This document shows positions 53,205-61,379 of a stretch of 64,000 nt of DNA, piece by piece. The notes below the pieces were generated by a model, which was not told the origin of the DNA, ran no database searches, and saw only the letters and a list, made by a program, of their open reading frames with translations. Positions within the stretch are counted from its first letter, which is position 1. Every line of letters begins with the position of its first letter. Origin of the DNA: Pedobacter polysacchareus (GTDB taxonomy: Bacteria > Bacteroidota > Bacteroidia > Sphingobacteriales > Sphingobacteriaceae); NCBI RefSeq assembly GCF_019802255.1, contig NZ_JAHYSS010000006.1, positions 1-64,000 on the forward strand. The letters run 5' to 3'. Made by a program: the position numbers and the translations under genes.

Positions 53205-53864
53205 TCATTTTAAATAGCCATTGACTACTGCATATCTGATCAATGAAGCGGTATTACGTACCCTGGTTTTCTCAATCAGCGTTTGCCGATGCCCTTCTAC
53301 AGTTCGTCTGCTAATAAATAATCGGTCTGCAATTTCATTATTGGTGAGTCCCTCTCCAATAAAATGAAGTACTTCTACTTCTCTTGAAGAAAGATCAAGC
53401 GGTGTTTCATCCCGGTATTCGGAGAATCGGCCAGGACGATGGAAGGAATCTTCCAAGTATTGAAGTCCCAGTTCAGCACACAGGTATTTCTGACCATTAT
53501 TTGCCTGCCTTAATGCGAATAAAAGTTCATCGACCCCTACACTTTTCAACAAGTAACCCATTGCACCTTCAGAAAATGCTTCAAAAACATATTTCTGCTG
53601 GTCCAGTATGGAGAGTACTACAATATTTATTTCGGGATATTTAATTTTCAGGGTTTTAATAAGGACCATTCCATCCATTTCAGGCATATTGAGATCTGCT
53701 AAAACTACGTCTACTTCCAATCCCTGATCTAATAAATCAATTACCTGAGTGCCATTTGTCGCCTCCCCAACAACTTTAATACTTTTCTCTTGTCCTAATA
53801 ATAATCGAATTCCATCTCTTACGATGTGATGATCTTCAGCTAGCACAACTCTTAAAGCTTCCAT
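53205..53864 (-). CDS. NarL/FixJ family response regulator (second)
   Basis: The 219-residue protein from ATG 53864 (MEALRVVLAEDHH) has a receiver with D57 in VDVVLADLNMPEMDG and Lys in GYLLKSVG, and a LuxR-type helix-turn-helix (LSSREVEVLHFIGEGLTNNE, IADRLFISRRTVEGHRQ). A longer frame from 53888 adds a hydrophobic leader that is unlike the family. It is very similar to the first regulator over its length, so the two arose by duplication, each with its own kinase. The kinase gene at 54012 lies upstream on the same strand. Confidence 0.92.
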   Translation of the reverse strand: MEALRVVLAEDHHIVRDGIRLLLGQEKSIKVVGEATNGTQVIDLLDQGLEVDVVLADLNMPEMDGMVLIKTLKIKYPEINIVVLSILDQQKYVFEAFSEGAMGYLLKSVGVDELLFALRQANNGQKYLCAELGLQYLEDSFHRPGRFSEYRDETPLDLSSREVEVLHFIGEGLTNNEIADRLFISRRTVEGHRQTLIEKTRVRNTASLIRYAVVNGYLK

Positions 53865-54011
53865 GAAATGAATTTCGAAAAAAAACACAACATTTAGCTC
53901 TAAAAGAAGAAATTTTTCATCATAACTTCACTAAATCCAGTAGAAATACGTTAAGACACCACGTACTTACCACTGATTAAAAGGAATTACGATTAAATTA
54001 ATATGATTTAA

Positions 54012-56186
54012 TCAATTCAGTTCGTTAGGAAGGAGGACTGAAATTACCGTTCCTTTACCTATAACGGAGTTAATAGCGAGACAACCATTTAACAGGTTAG
54101 CCTTATTTCGGATTGCTTTCAGGCCTATACCCTTATTCAGTACCAATTCCTGGTCAAATCCTTTTCCATTATCATGCACCTGGATATGGATCACCTCCTC
54201 ATTGGCATTAATGGTGAGATGAATTTGGCTGGCTTCTGCATGCTTGACTACATTCATCATTAATTCCTGGACCACTCTATATATTGCAACTTCTATGTAG
54301 TTATCCCATTTTTTTTCTAATCCGGTATAAGTGGTATGAATCAGAATGGCCAGTTGAAATTGATTACAAATATCATCCAATGCGGCCTTTAGTCCAAAAT
54401 CTTCGAGTATTGATGGCATCAGTTCATGAGATAGCCTCCGGCTCTCTCTAATGGCATCAGACAATAGATTGTCGGTCTGCTGCATTTCTTTTAAATTTTC
54501 AGTCGGAGTTAGATTAACAAGGTTGAGCATATTTTTAGATAGACTTAGCTTTACACCGTATAGCAGCTGCCCCAGTCCATTGTGCAGGTTCTCCGCAATA
54601 CGCTTACGTTCATCCTGCTGTGTCCCCAGGATAGCCCTGAAAATCTCCTTTTGCAGCAATTCATTCTTTCTGAACAGCTCAATTTGCATCGTCATGTCTA
54701 TATCAACCCCTAATACCTTTAATGGCTTTCCGTTTTCATCCCGATGTATGGAAGCTTTTATTTTCAAGACCTTTGGGATCTTTTCTACTAAAATTTCAAT
54801 ACTTTCTTCAAAACCTCCTGTACCAGCCTTCATGAGCTCAATAATTTTCTCTGCTGCTTCAGTATGTTCTGCAGTCGCATATTGAAGGTAAATTTCAGGT
54901 ACCGGAACCGCCGTATGATCCAGCTTAAAAAGCTGGTACATTCCTTCAGACCAGCTAAAGGCCCCAGAGCTCAAGTCGTATTCCCAACTTCCAATTTTAG
55001 CCAGTTCTTCGGATTGTTCCATAATCATCAGATTTTTCAGCTGCTCCTGTTCGGCAATTTTACGGGCAGTAATATTTACATTGGTCACAATTAACCCGTC
55101 ATCCATTTTCACAAACATACTGGAGAACCAGGCATCAAAGCCATCATAATTGTAATGATATTCGGTTTGCTGCGATATGGAAGTCTCCATTACCTTTAAC
55201 ATCACATCAAACAAGCCTGAGGGCTTTACACCAGGAAATTCAGCTAAATAAAGTCTACCTATCAAATCCCCCCGTCCTGCTTCTTTTTCCAATTCCCGAC
55301 TCATCATCTCGATTCGGAAATCGACAATATCTCCATCAGCATTTCTGAAGGGTTTTAACAAGGATACGCCCAGCAAACTTGCGTTGAATACAGATTCAAT
55401 CAAATCTTTACTTTCCTTCAGTTCCACTTTTGTAAGGTGATGTACAGTAACATCTTGGATTACCCCATAAAAACGAGTCAGGCCGGTAGTAATGTCCAGC
55501 AAAAATTCCATTTTCATGTGGATCACCTTCGTTTCCTTTTGAGCAGTAATAATGCGGCAGCTATGTTCAAAAGCACATTTTTCCTGTAGATGTTCTTCAA
55601 AAGTATGCATCAACAAACTTCGGTCTTCAGGATGAAAATACGAACAAAGCAATTCAAAATTAAATGGCTTCTCTTTTGGCTGATAACCGTAGATCCGGTA
55701 CAATTCGTCACTTAAATAAAGGGGATCAGTTTTAGTACGGCCTTCAAAATAGCCAATATTACCCAGTTCCTGGGCCAATTTTAGACGGCGCTGTTCTTCC
55801 AGCAGCTGCAGTCTTGCTGTGGTAAGTTCATTGATCTCCGTAAACATTAAAACTACCCCGCTTTCAGAAGGAACGGCATGAAGGGAAATCCATATTTCTG
55901 CCTGATTGCAGAAGTACTCTGTAACTGTTACTTCTTTTTTTAAAATTGCTTTTTGAATAGCTTGAAAAGCTGCTGAACAAGCATTTTTATTGAAAAACGT
56001 CCAGGCATTTGCCCCTAAAAATGCGGTATCTCCCATTTTAAAAAGTGCAATCGCCTTTTTATTCCCGTATAAAAAAACACTATTGGCATCTAAATGAAAA
56101 CAAGCTACATCGATTAAATTTAAAATATATTCTGGATTGGAAATACCAGATAAGCTGGAGTCTTTTGTTGAAGAAGTACTGATCAT
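54012..56186 (-). CDS. Four-PAS sensor kinase of the HisKA_3 type
   Basis: This 724-residue cytoplasmic kinase begins with a PAS domain (YILNLIDVACFHLDANSVFL), followed by PAS/PAC units at about residues 130-255 (ELYRIYGYQPKEKPFNFELL), 260-380 (FNASLLGVSLLKPFRN) and 385-500. The HisKA_3 phosphoacceptor is H535 in IAENLHNGLGQLLYGVKLSL and the ATPase part has VHDNGKGFDQELV and GIGLKAIRNKANLL. It parallels the 48492 kinase and probably signals to the 53205 regulator. Confidence 0.93.
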   Translation of the reverse strand: MISTSSTKDSSLSGISNPEYILNLIDVACFHLDANSVFLYGNKKAIALFKMGDTAFLGANAWTFFNKNACSAAFQAIQKAILKKEVTVTEYFCNQAEIWISLHAVPSESGVVLMFTEINELTTARLQLLEEQRRLKLAQELGNIGYFEGRTKTDPLYLSDELYRIYGYQPKEKPFNFELLCSYFHPEDRSLLMHTFEEHLQEKCAFEHSCRIITAQKETKVIHMKMEFLLDITTGLTRFYGVIQDVTVHHLTKVELKESKDLIESVFNASLLGVSLLKPFRNADGDIVDFRIEMMSRELEKEAGRGDLIGRLYLAEFPGVKPSGLFDVMLKVMETSISQQTEYHYNYDGFDAWFSSMFVKMDDGLIVTNVNITARKIAEQEQLKNLMIMEQSEELAKIGSWEYDLSSGAFSWSEGMYQLFKLDHTAVPVPEIYLQYATAEHTEAAEKIIELMKAGTGGFEESIEILVEKIPKVLKIKASIHRDENGKPLKVLGVDIDMTMQIELFRKNELLQKEIFRAILGTQQDERKRIAENLHNGLGQLLYGVKLSLSKNMLNLVNLTPTENLKEMQQTDNLLSDAIRESRRLSHELMPSILEDFGLKAALDDICNQFQLAILIHTTYTGLEKKWDNYIEVAIYRVVQELMMNVVKHAEASQIHLTINANEEVIHIQVHDNGKGFDQELVLNKGIGLKAIRNKANLLNGCLAINSVIGKGTVISVLLPNELN

Positions 56187-56552
56187 AAATAAGCCGGAAC
56201 AATGTCATTGTTTTAAATATATAACAAATGTGCACTAAAAGTGTTTTTGTTGCCCCAGATGGCCCATGTCCGTGTTTTTAACGACTAGTTCTTCAGGGCA
56301 TTAAAACAAGTATTTATACGTAAAAAACCTTACCATAAATACGTAAAATCACGATGTAAAATACCTGAAATCAACTACTTAAATTCTAAATCATTTTAAA
56401 CCATAAACATTTTTATACATTGCTTGTTCCGGTGTATATCTACTGAATTTCGAAATCTATTAACAAACCAAACACAGCTACAAGATGCGCATCAACCTAT
56501 CAGAATTTTAAGAGCTCAAATTGTTTAATCAAAAAACCACAAACATTACACC
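56187..56552. other. Long intergenic leader region before the cold-shock gene
   Basis: This 366-base gap separates the divergent kinase and cold-shock genes. It has no reading frame of note. Two copies of TACGTAAAA (56317-56325 and 56340-56348) are a possible binding site. A long leader is normal for cold-shock genes, whose mRNA structure changes with temperature, but I could not define one here. Confidence 0.45.
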
Positions 56553-56744
56553 ATGCAAAAAGGAACAGTAAAATTTTTTAATTCGACTAAAGGATTCGGG
56601 TTTATTGTTCCTGAAGATGGAAGTGCAGAAGTATTCGTACACTCTTCAGGGCTAAAAGAACCTATCCGTGAAAATGACACCGTAAGTTACGAAGTCGCTC
56701 AAGGTAAAAAAGGTTTAAATGCGATCAATGTAAGAAAAGGTTAA
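56553..56744 (+). CDS. Cold-shock protein (RNA chaperone)
   Basis: This 63-residue single OB-fold protein has both nucleic-acid binding motifs, KGFGFIVPED (RNP1-like) and VFVHSSGLK (RNP2-like), and the typical start MQKGTVKFFN. It melts RNA secondary structure at low temperature or during fast growth. The length matches Bacteroidota cold-shock proteins. It is transcribed alone and followed by a terminator. Confidence 0.95.
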   Translation: MQKGTVKFFNSTKGFGFIVPEDGSAEVFVHSSGLKEPIRENDTVSYEVAQGKKGLNAINVRKG

Positions 56745-56770
56745 TTCATTTACTCCCCCACTCCTAAATC

Positions 56771-56808
56771 AGGCCTTCAGCAATCGATCGATTATTGAAG
56801 GCCTTTTG
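56771..56808 (+). terminator. Terminator after the cold-shock gene
   Basis: AGGCCTTCA at 56771-56779 pairs with TGAAGGCCT at 56796-56804, followed by TTTTG. It lies 26 bases after the stop. Confidence 0.9.
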
Positions 56809-56886
56809 TTACTGATTTTATATTTCTCGCTCTCCATATAGCCTGTATCATCAGAAAGCACATAGTTTATAATGTTGTTTTATATC

Positions 56887-56925
56887 TTCATTTAATTCGT
56901 TAACTTTATTTATGAATTAAATGAA
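56887..56925. promoter_or_regulatory. 12-base inverted repeat with GTTAAC in the spacer
   Basis: TTCATTTAATTC at 56887-56898 pairs perfectly with GAATTAAATGAA at 56914-56925 over a 15-base spacer that begins with GTTAAC. It may be the binding site of the XRE protein encoded downstream. Confidence 0.5.
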
Positions 56926-57104
56926 AATTGAGTCATAGCATTGGCCTAACCACCTAAAGCTGCTTGAATTACCTTAAATTATAAACCACATACTAATTAA
57001 CACAATCAACCAACTAAACCACAAACTACTCAAAAGATAAATAAGACTATTGATGCTTTGCAAAAAGCAGTGATACCTTGTTTTTCTTTTTTACCGCCCT
57101 CCAC

Positions 57105-57353
57105 ATGAATACAAAATCGAAATTTGAATTGGAAATTGTCCGTAAAGTACGGACGATCAGAAAAGAAAGAAACAAAGGGCAAACCTATATTGCCATGGTT
57201 TTGAAAGTTTCCGATGGCTACATAGGACAAATAGAAGGAGAAAGGTGGCCAGCGATGTACACCTATGATCAACTCAACAAAATCGCGATAGATTTCGGAT
57301 GTAGTCCCCAGGATTTCATCCCCAATGAAAGTATCATTGAAAACTATAGCTGA
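57105..57353 (+). CDS. Small XRE-like helix-turn-helix protein
   Basis: From ATG 57105 the product is 82 residues, nearly all helix-turn-helix: IVRKVRTIRKERNKGQTYIA, MVLKVSDGYIGQIEGERWPA, and a last helix LNKIAIDFGCSPQDFIPNES. The pattern SDGYIGQIEGE fits the recognition helix of XRE/Cro repressors. The longer frame from 57078 starts in a Phe-rich leader and is rejected. It stands alone with a terminator 30 bases downstream; a target could be the inverted repeat at 56887. Confidence 0.8.
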   Translation: MNTKSKFELEIVRKVRTIRKERNKGQTYIAMVLKVSDGYIGQIEGERWPAMYTYDQLNKIAIDFGCSPQDFIPNESIIENYS

Positions 57354-57383
57354 GCCATTAGACCTTGCTGGTAACCGCCTATC

Positions 57384-57410
57384 AAGCACCTCAATGGAGG
57401 TGCTTTTTTT
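57384..57410 (+). terminator. Terminator after the XRE gene
   Basis: AAGCACCTC at 57384-57392 pairs with GAGGTGCTT at 57397-57405 over AATG, followed by T residues to 57410. Confidence 0.9.
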
Positions 57411-57420
57411 GGCCAGTATT

Positions 57421-58833
57421 TTATTTCAATACCAGAATTCGTTTTGCTTCCAGCTTAAAATGAACGGCGCCTGAAAGCTCCAGCAGGCTCAAAAGTTTAG
57501 AAAGTTCATCAAATCTGGAAGCTTCTAAACTGAGTAATGGCTGATCTGGGTTAACTCCTTCATACACTACCGGAACATCATACCAGCGACTAATTTTTTC
57601 CATGATACTGCTCAATGGTTCCGATTTAAAGACAAACATTCCATTTTTCCATGAAGTTTCGGCCTCTATGTCTACGTTTTTAAGTTGAGCCATTGTTTCC
57701 GTTAGGATTAGCTGCTGACCAGGTTTCAGGATTGTTTCTTTGTTTCCTATGCCGGGATGATCAACCAAAACACTGCCAGTCACCAAAGTACTGCTGACAG
57801 CGGCATCTTCCGGATAACTGCTGACTTGAAAATGAGTCCCTAAAACTTTCAGTTCCTGTCTGGTCGATTTTACCATAAAAGGAACAGCTGCATTGGTCGC
57901 TACTTCGAAATAAGCCTCACCGCTGAGCTGTACTTTCCGTACTTTCTCCGCTGAAAAAACACCAGGAAACTTTAGGTAAGAGGCTGCATTTAACCAAACT
58001 TTTGTACCATCAGATAAAGTGAGCATATACTGACCGCCATTTGGAGTTTTGAGTGTTAGATCCATTCCATCTACTGAAACAGGCAACTGAGTTCCATCAT
58101 TATAAGTTATCCCCGATTCAGTGATCCTTAAGCCACTTTTCACCTCACTTAAACTCAGCTCTTGTCCATCGGGCAATACTAATGCGGCTTTATTACTACC
58201 CGGTACAATGCCATAAGAGGCTGATCCAGTAATTGGGTCATCAAACTTCGAAGACCTGAATTCCCGGTAAAACATAGACATAAAACCAGTTACCAGTAAA
58301 GCCAGACAAGCGATAGCGAGATAAGCGAAGGACCGTTGTTTATAAAAAGGAATGAGCTTGATCTTCTGATCATCAGATTTGATCATTGTGCTCAATAGGG
58401 GATAAAGGTCGGCGATATGTTTTTTTAAGCGTACATCTATAAATTTTGGAGGCAGTTCATCGACTAATGCTTTGCGGATCAGCAAACGTAATTCCTTTTC
58501 AGAAAGCGTCCCGAAATGCGCGATCAAAAGCTCCGTTTCCTCCTCCGCCACGAACTTTCTAAAATAATCAAACACCAGGTTTTCAGCCATGGTATTCAGC
58601 TGGATAACAAAAGCCGCTTTTAAAGAGAGTTTCCCCCTACTGTCCCAAACGGTAAGGAATAAGTCCTGAATCAATTTGTCTACCAGATTCTGGTCTTTTA
58701 GGAGATGCAGCAGCTGCCCATATATTTTTTCACTGAAATGTGCATAGAGTTTTCCGAAGGCAGTTTCTTCTCCTGCTTTCAGTCTGATCAGTTCTTCTTT
58801 TTCATTCCAGTGCTCTGGTACTTTAATCCCCAT
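57421..58833 (-). CDS. Sigma region 2 - FecR anti-sigma membrane fusion
   Basis: This 470-residue protein has an N-terminal segment, about residues 10-95, that reads like ECF sigma region 2 (LIRLKAGEETAFGKLYAHFS, DKLIQDLFLTVWDSRGKLSL, AFVIQLNTMAENLVFDYFRK), but no region 4. After a linker (about 95-165) that resembles a FecR cytoplasmic part comes one membrane helix at about 168-190 (YLAIACLALLVTGFMSMFY), then the periplasmic FecR domain (GGQYMLTLSDGTKVWLNAAS, LSGEAYFEVATNAAVPFMVK) and a DUF4974 end (WKNGMFVFKSEPLSSIMEKI). Normal systems encode the sigma factor and FecR separately. No TonB-dependent receptor is adjacent. The start at 58833 gives a clean N-terminus. Confidence 0.85.
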   Translation of the reverse strand: MGIKVPEHWNEKEELIRLKAGEETAFGKLYAHFSEKIYGQLLHLLKDQNLVDKLIQDLFLTVWDSRGKLSLKAAFVIQLNTMAENLVFDYFRKFVAEEETELLIAHFGTLSEKELRLLIRKALVDELPPKFIDVRLKKHIADLYPLLSTMIKSDDQKIKLIPFYKQRSFAYLAIACLALLVTGFMSMFYREFRSSKFDDPITGSASYGIVPGSNKAALVLPDGQELSLSEVKSGLRITESGITYNDGTQLPVSVDGMDLTLKTPNGGQYMLTLSDGTKVWLNAASYLKFPGVFSAEKVRKVQLSGEAYFEVATNAAVPFMVKSTRQELKVLGTHFQVSSYPEDAAVSSTLVTGSVLVDHPGIGNKETILKPGQQLILTETMAQLKNVDIEAETSWKNGMFVFKSEPLSSIMEKISRWYDVPVVYEGVNPDQPLLSLEASRFDELSKLLSLLELSGAVHFKLEAKRILVLK

Positions 58834-58942
58834 AAATTTTTAGCGTTGTCCCGATTATTTAAACTTCATCCTGATTTTAAGAAAGCCCCCAGCTCTGCAG
58901 TTTTCTTAATCAAAAATTAAGCAATTATTACTTATAACAATA

Positions 58943-58968
58943 TTTTAATACAAACGTTTGTATTAAAA
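58943..58968. promoter_or_regulatory. 26-base perfect palindrome
   Basis: TTTTAATACAAAC at 58943-58955 is followed at once by its exact reverse complement to 58968, with AAACGTTT at the centre. It lies 110 bases before the sigma-FecR gene and 21 bases after the peptidase gene. The centre resembles LacI- or TetR-type operators. Confidence 0.7.
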
Positions 58969-58988
58969 CCAATTTCGCCTTTTGTTAT

Positions 58989-60386
58989 TTAATAAGCAGT
59001 GTTTCTGATTTCTTCGATCTCTTCTACAGAAATAGCCAGGTCTTTCCCCAGTTTTCTATAACCATCCGCAGTGATCACGTAATCATCTTCTACCCTGATG
59101 CCGCCAAAATTCCGGTAAGCCTGGACTTTGTCATAGTTGATATAAGATGAAAACTCATTGCTTGCCTGCCATTGATCAATCAGCTCAGGAATAAAATACA
59201 GTCCGGGCTCAACCGTTACCACATATCCTTCTTCCAATGCTTTTCCTAATCTCAGAGATTTTAAGCCAAATTGAGTGGTATTTTTTTGAAGTTCATCCGT
59301 ATATCCTACATATTGTTCTCCTAAATTTTCCATATCATGCACATCCAGTCCCATCATGTGGCCAGTACCACATTGAAAAAATAAAGCATGTGCTCCCTGA
59401 GCTACTGCATCTTCCAGATTTCCTTTCATCAGGCCAAGTGTTTTTAAACCTTCTGCAAGGCTCAAACAAGATTGATAATGCACATCAATATACCTTCGCC
59501 CAGGTTTCAACGTCTGTACTGCCTCCTGATAGGCATGAAGCACAATATTATAGGCATCTCTTTGTTCTGGCAGGAATTTTTTACCAGCAGGGAAAGTGCG
59601 TGTCAGATCACCTGCATAACCCATCGGCGTTTCTGCACCTGAATCATTCAGGATCATATCTCCTTCTTTTAGGATATTACCATGGTAATGGTTGTGTAAG
59701 ATCTGTCCATTTACCGTTAAAATGATGGGGTATGAAAGCTGCCCTCCTGCAGTTAATGCCACTTGATGAACAGCTGCTGACAATTCATTTTCCGACATTC
59801 CTGGTCTGGCCAGTTGCATTGCTTTCAGGTGCATGTCCGCTGAAATCACTGAAGCTTTATCCAACTCTGTGATTTCCAGCGCTGATTTTACCGAACGCTG
59901 TGCCACTACTGCTTTAATCAAAGAAATAGAAGCCTTTTCTTTTACTTGTGCTGGTTTGATCTCCAGCAGTTCTGCCAGTTTAATTTTATGCTCCGCGCGA
60001 TAAGGGGGAAGGAAATGGATGGCCCTTCCCTGTGCTTTTGCTTTAGCAAGATACTGATCCAAATGCTGAAAAGGAACTAATTTAGTGATTCCCACTTCTT
60101 CTGCTTTTGCTGAAAGTGTTTTTTGTCTGCCCATCCATACGATCGCATCTATACTCATTTCATCTCCAAAAAGAGTGACCTGATTTTCATCCAGGTCGAT
60201 CACCGCAGCAAGCTGCGGCTCCGGGATCCCGAAATAATATAAAAATGTGCTGTCTTGGCGGAAATGGTAGGCATTGTCCAGAAAATTCATTGGGCTTTCT
60301 TCATTTCCCAGAAAAAGTAAAATTCCAGACTGGAACGCTGCTGAGAGCTGCTTTCTTCTTGCTATATATTCGTCTTTATGAAACAT
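58989..60386 (-). CDS. pepP: Xaa-Pro aminopeptidase (M24B)
   Basis: This 465-residue cytoplasmic enzyme removes the N-terminal residue before proline. The creatinase N-terminal domain is at about 1-150 and the pita-bread catalytic domain at 170-460. Metal ligands are in LNDSGAETPMGYAGDLTRTF (two Asp), GTGHMMGLDVHD (His), VTVEPGLYF (Glu) and GIRVEDDYVI (Glu). A TAACTTTG box lies 25 bases before the start codon. The gene lies upstream of the sigma-FecR gene on the same strand, separated by the palindrome. Confidence 0.94.
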   Translation of the reverse strand: MFHKDEYIARRKQLSAAFQSGILLFLGNEESPMNFLDNAYHFRQDSTFLYYFGIPEPQLAAVIDLDENQVTLFGDEMSIDAIVWMGRQKTLSAKAEEVGITKLVPFQHLDQYLAKAKAQGRAIHFLPPYRAEHKIKLAELLEIKPAQVKEKASISLIKAVVAQRSVKSALEITELDKASVISADMHLKAMQLARPGMSENELSAAVHQVALTAGGQLSYPIILTVNGQILHNHYHGNILKEGDMILNDSGAETPMGYAGDLTRTFPAGKKFLPEQRDAYNIVLHAYQEAVQTLKPGRRYIDVHYQSCLSLAEGLKTLGLMKGNLEDAVAQGAHALFFQCGTGHMMGLDVHDMENLGEQYVGYTDELQKNTTQFGLKSLRLGKALEEGYVVTVEPGLYFIPELIDQWQASNEFSSYINYDKVQAYRNFGGIRVEDDYVITADGYRKLGKDLAISVEEIEEIRNTAY

Positions 60387-60411
60387 ATCTGATCGTTTGT
60401 AACTGAATCTT

Positions 60412-60419
60412 CAAAGTTA
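60412..60419 (-). promoter_or_regulatory. Possible -7 box for pepP
   Basis: The minus strand reads TAACTTTG, fitting TAnnTTTG, 25 bases before the start codon at 60386. Confidence 0.45.
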
Positions 60420-60534
60420 GCGCTTAGCTTCAGAATTCTATCTTTTTCAACGAAATAATGAATACAGGATTTGCGAAGGAGCGTCTACCAATTGAGGAAG
60501 AAATTGGCAGGATGAGCAGCACCGCTGCTCCAAT

Positions 60535-60561
60535 AAAAAGGCTATCTCTTTGAGATAGCCT
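60535..60561 (-). terminator. Terminator after the PH-domain gene
   Basis: AGGCTATCTC at 60539-60548 pairs with GAGATAGCCT at 60552-60561 over TTT; on the minus strand TTTTT follows, 12 bases after the stop at 60574. Confidence 0.9.
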
Positions 60562-60573
60562 GCAATAGAATGT

Positions 60574-60954
60574 CTATTTTAATACGTGAAAAGCCAATAC
60601 ATTCTGTACATCGAACACATTGACTGACTTGTTAAATTTCTTTCTGACACTTGGTTGAGCTTCTCCGGAGATCCAGATTTTAAGTTCCGCATCCAAATCA
60701 AAAGTACCTGCGGTTTCCACACTAAAGCGTGAGATACTTTTATAAGAAATAGACATATATTCTGTTTTACTACCTGTAAGACCCTGAATATCCACCAGGA
60801 TCAAGCGTTTTGAAGTAAAAATAAAAGTATCTCTAAGCAGTTTAAATCCCAATTCAATTGCTTCTCCATCAGTTAAAAGTTTATGAAAATCCTTATTCAA
60901 CTGATCGTTGTTTACAATGCCTGCATTGCCCATCAGGGCAGAAAATAATCCCAT
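60574..60954 (-). CDS. Bacterial PH domain protein (YvbH/DUF1696-like)
   Basis: The 126-residue cytoplasmic protein is a single bacterial pleckstrin-homology domain: LLTDGEAIELGFKLLRDTFI, FTSKRLILVDIQGLTGSKTE, YMSISYKSISRFSVETAGTF and LDAELKIWISGE. The family forms rings or binds membranes in other bacteria, but no activity is known. Its start is one base after the stop of the DUF6370 gene on the same strand, so the two are cotranscribed. Confidence 0.88.
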   Translation of the reverse strand: MGLFSALMGNAGIVNNDQLNKDFHKLLTDGEAIELGFKLLRDTFIFTSKRLILVDIQGLTGSKTEYMSISYKSISRFSVETAGTFDLDAELKIWISGEAQPSVRKKFNKSVNVFDVQNVLAFHVLK

Positions 60955-60955
60955 A

Positions 60956-61318
60956 TTATATTTTAGTGTTTGGTTTTGCGGTATCCTCTTTCAATAGTTT
61001 AAACGATGTAGCCTTGAATCTGCCGTTTACAACTTTCCCTGTTACTTCCGCTTTTCTCACTTTATTACAGAAACCATCTTTAGCATGGGCATCGCCGTGG
61101 TCATCAATATCAGAACCATCCACAAAATAAGCCTGACCATAGATTCTTACCGCTAAATCGCATTCTTTTCCTTTCAAATCGAATTTACATTCCCCGCAGG
61201 CAGTTTCTACCACATGTGGTGTTTTAAAATCAATAACTGGTTCTTTTTTTGCTTTTTGCTGCGCCTGAACTCCAATAGCCATAAAGGCGAAAAGCATAAG
61301 GGTAATCAACTTTTTCAT
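60956..61318 (-). CDS. DUF6370 exported protein
   Basis: This 120-residue protein has a signal peptide (LITLMLFAFMAIGVQAQ) and a small domain with two Cys pairs: VETACGECKFDLKGKECDLA and HAKDGFCNKVRKAEVTGKVV, plus YFVDGSDIDDHGDAHA, as in DUF6370 proteins of Bacteroidota. The clustered His and Cys residues suggest metal binding, which is inference. It is followed by the PH-domain gene one base later. Confidence 0.8.
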   Translation of the reverse strand: MKKLITLMLFAFMAIGVQAQQKAKKEPVIDFKTPHVVETACGECKFDLKGKECDLAVRIYGQAYFVDGSDIDDHGDAHAKDGFCNKVRKAEVTGKVVNGRFKATSFKLLKEDTAKPNTKI

Positions 61319-61379
61319 GTTCGTTTAAATTTGTATAAAAATAGTACAAAAACCGGAGAATTGAATCCCCTTATAAAGG

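Larger units (their letters stand above)
56745..57104. other. Intergenic region of 360 bases before the XRE gene
   Basis: It contains the cold-shock terminator at 56771-56808 and a 12-base inverted repeat at 56887-56925, about 180 bases before the XRE gene, which may be an operator or a structured leader. No other gene is seen. Confidence 0.5.

Noticed and set aside
53991..54013. GATTAAAT inverted repeat at the end of the 54012 kinase gene
   Set aside because: It is short, overlaps the stop codon and lacks a T tract, so it is not called a terminator.
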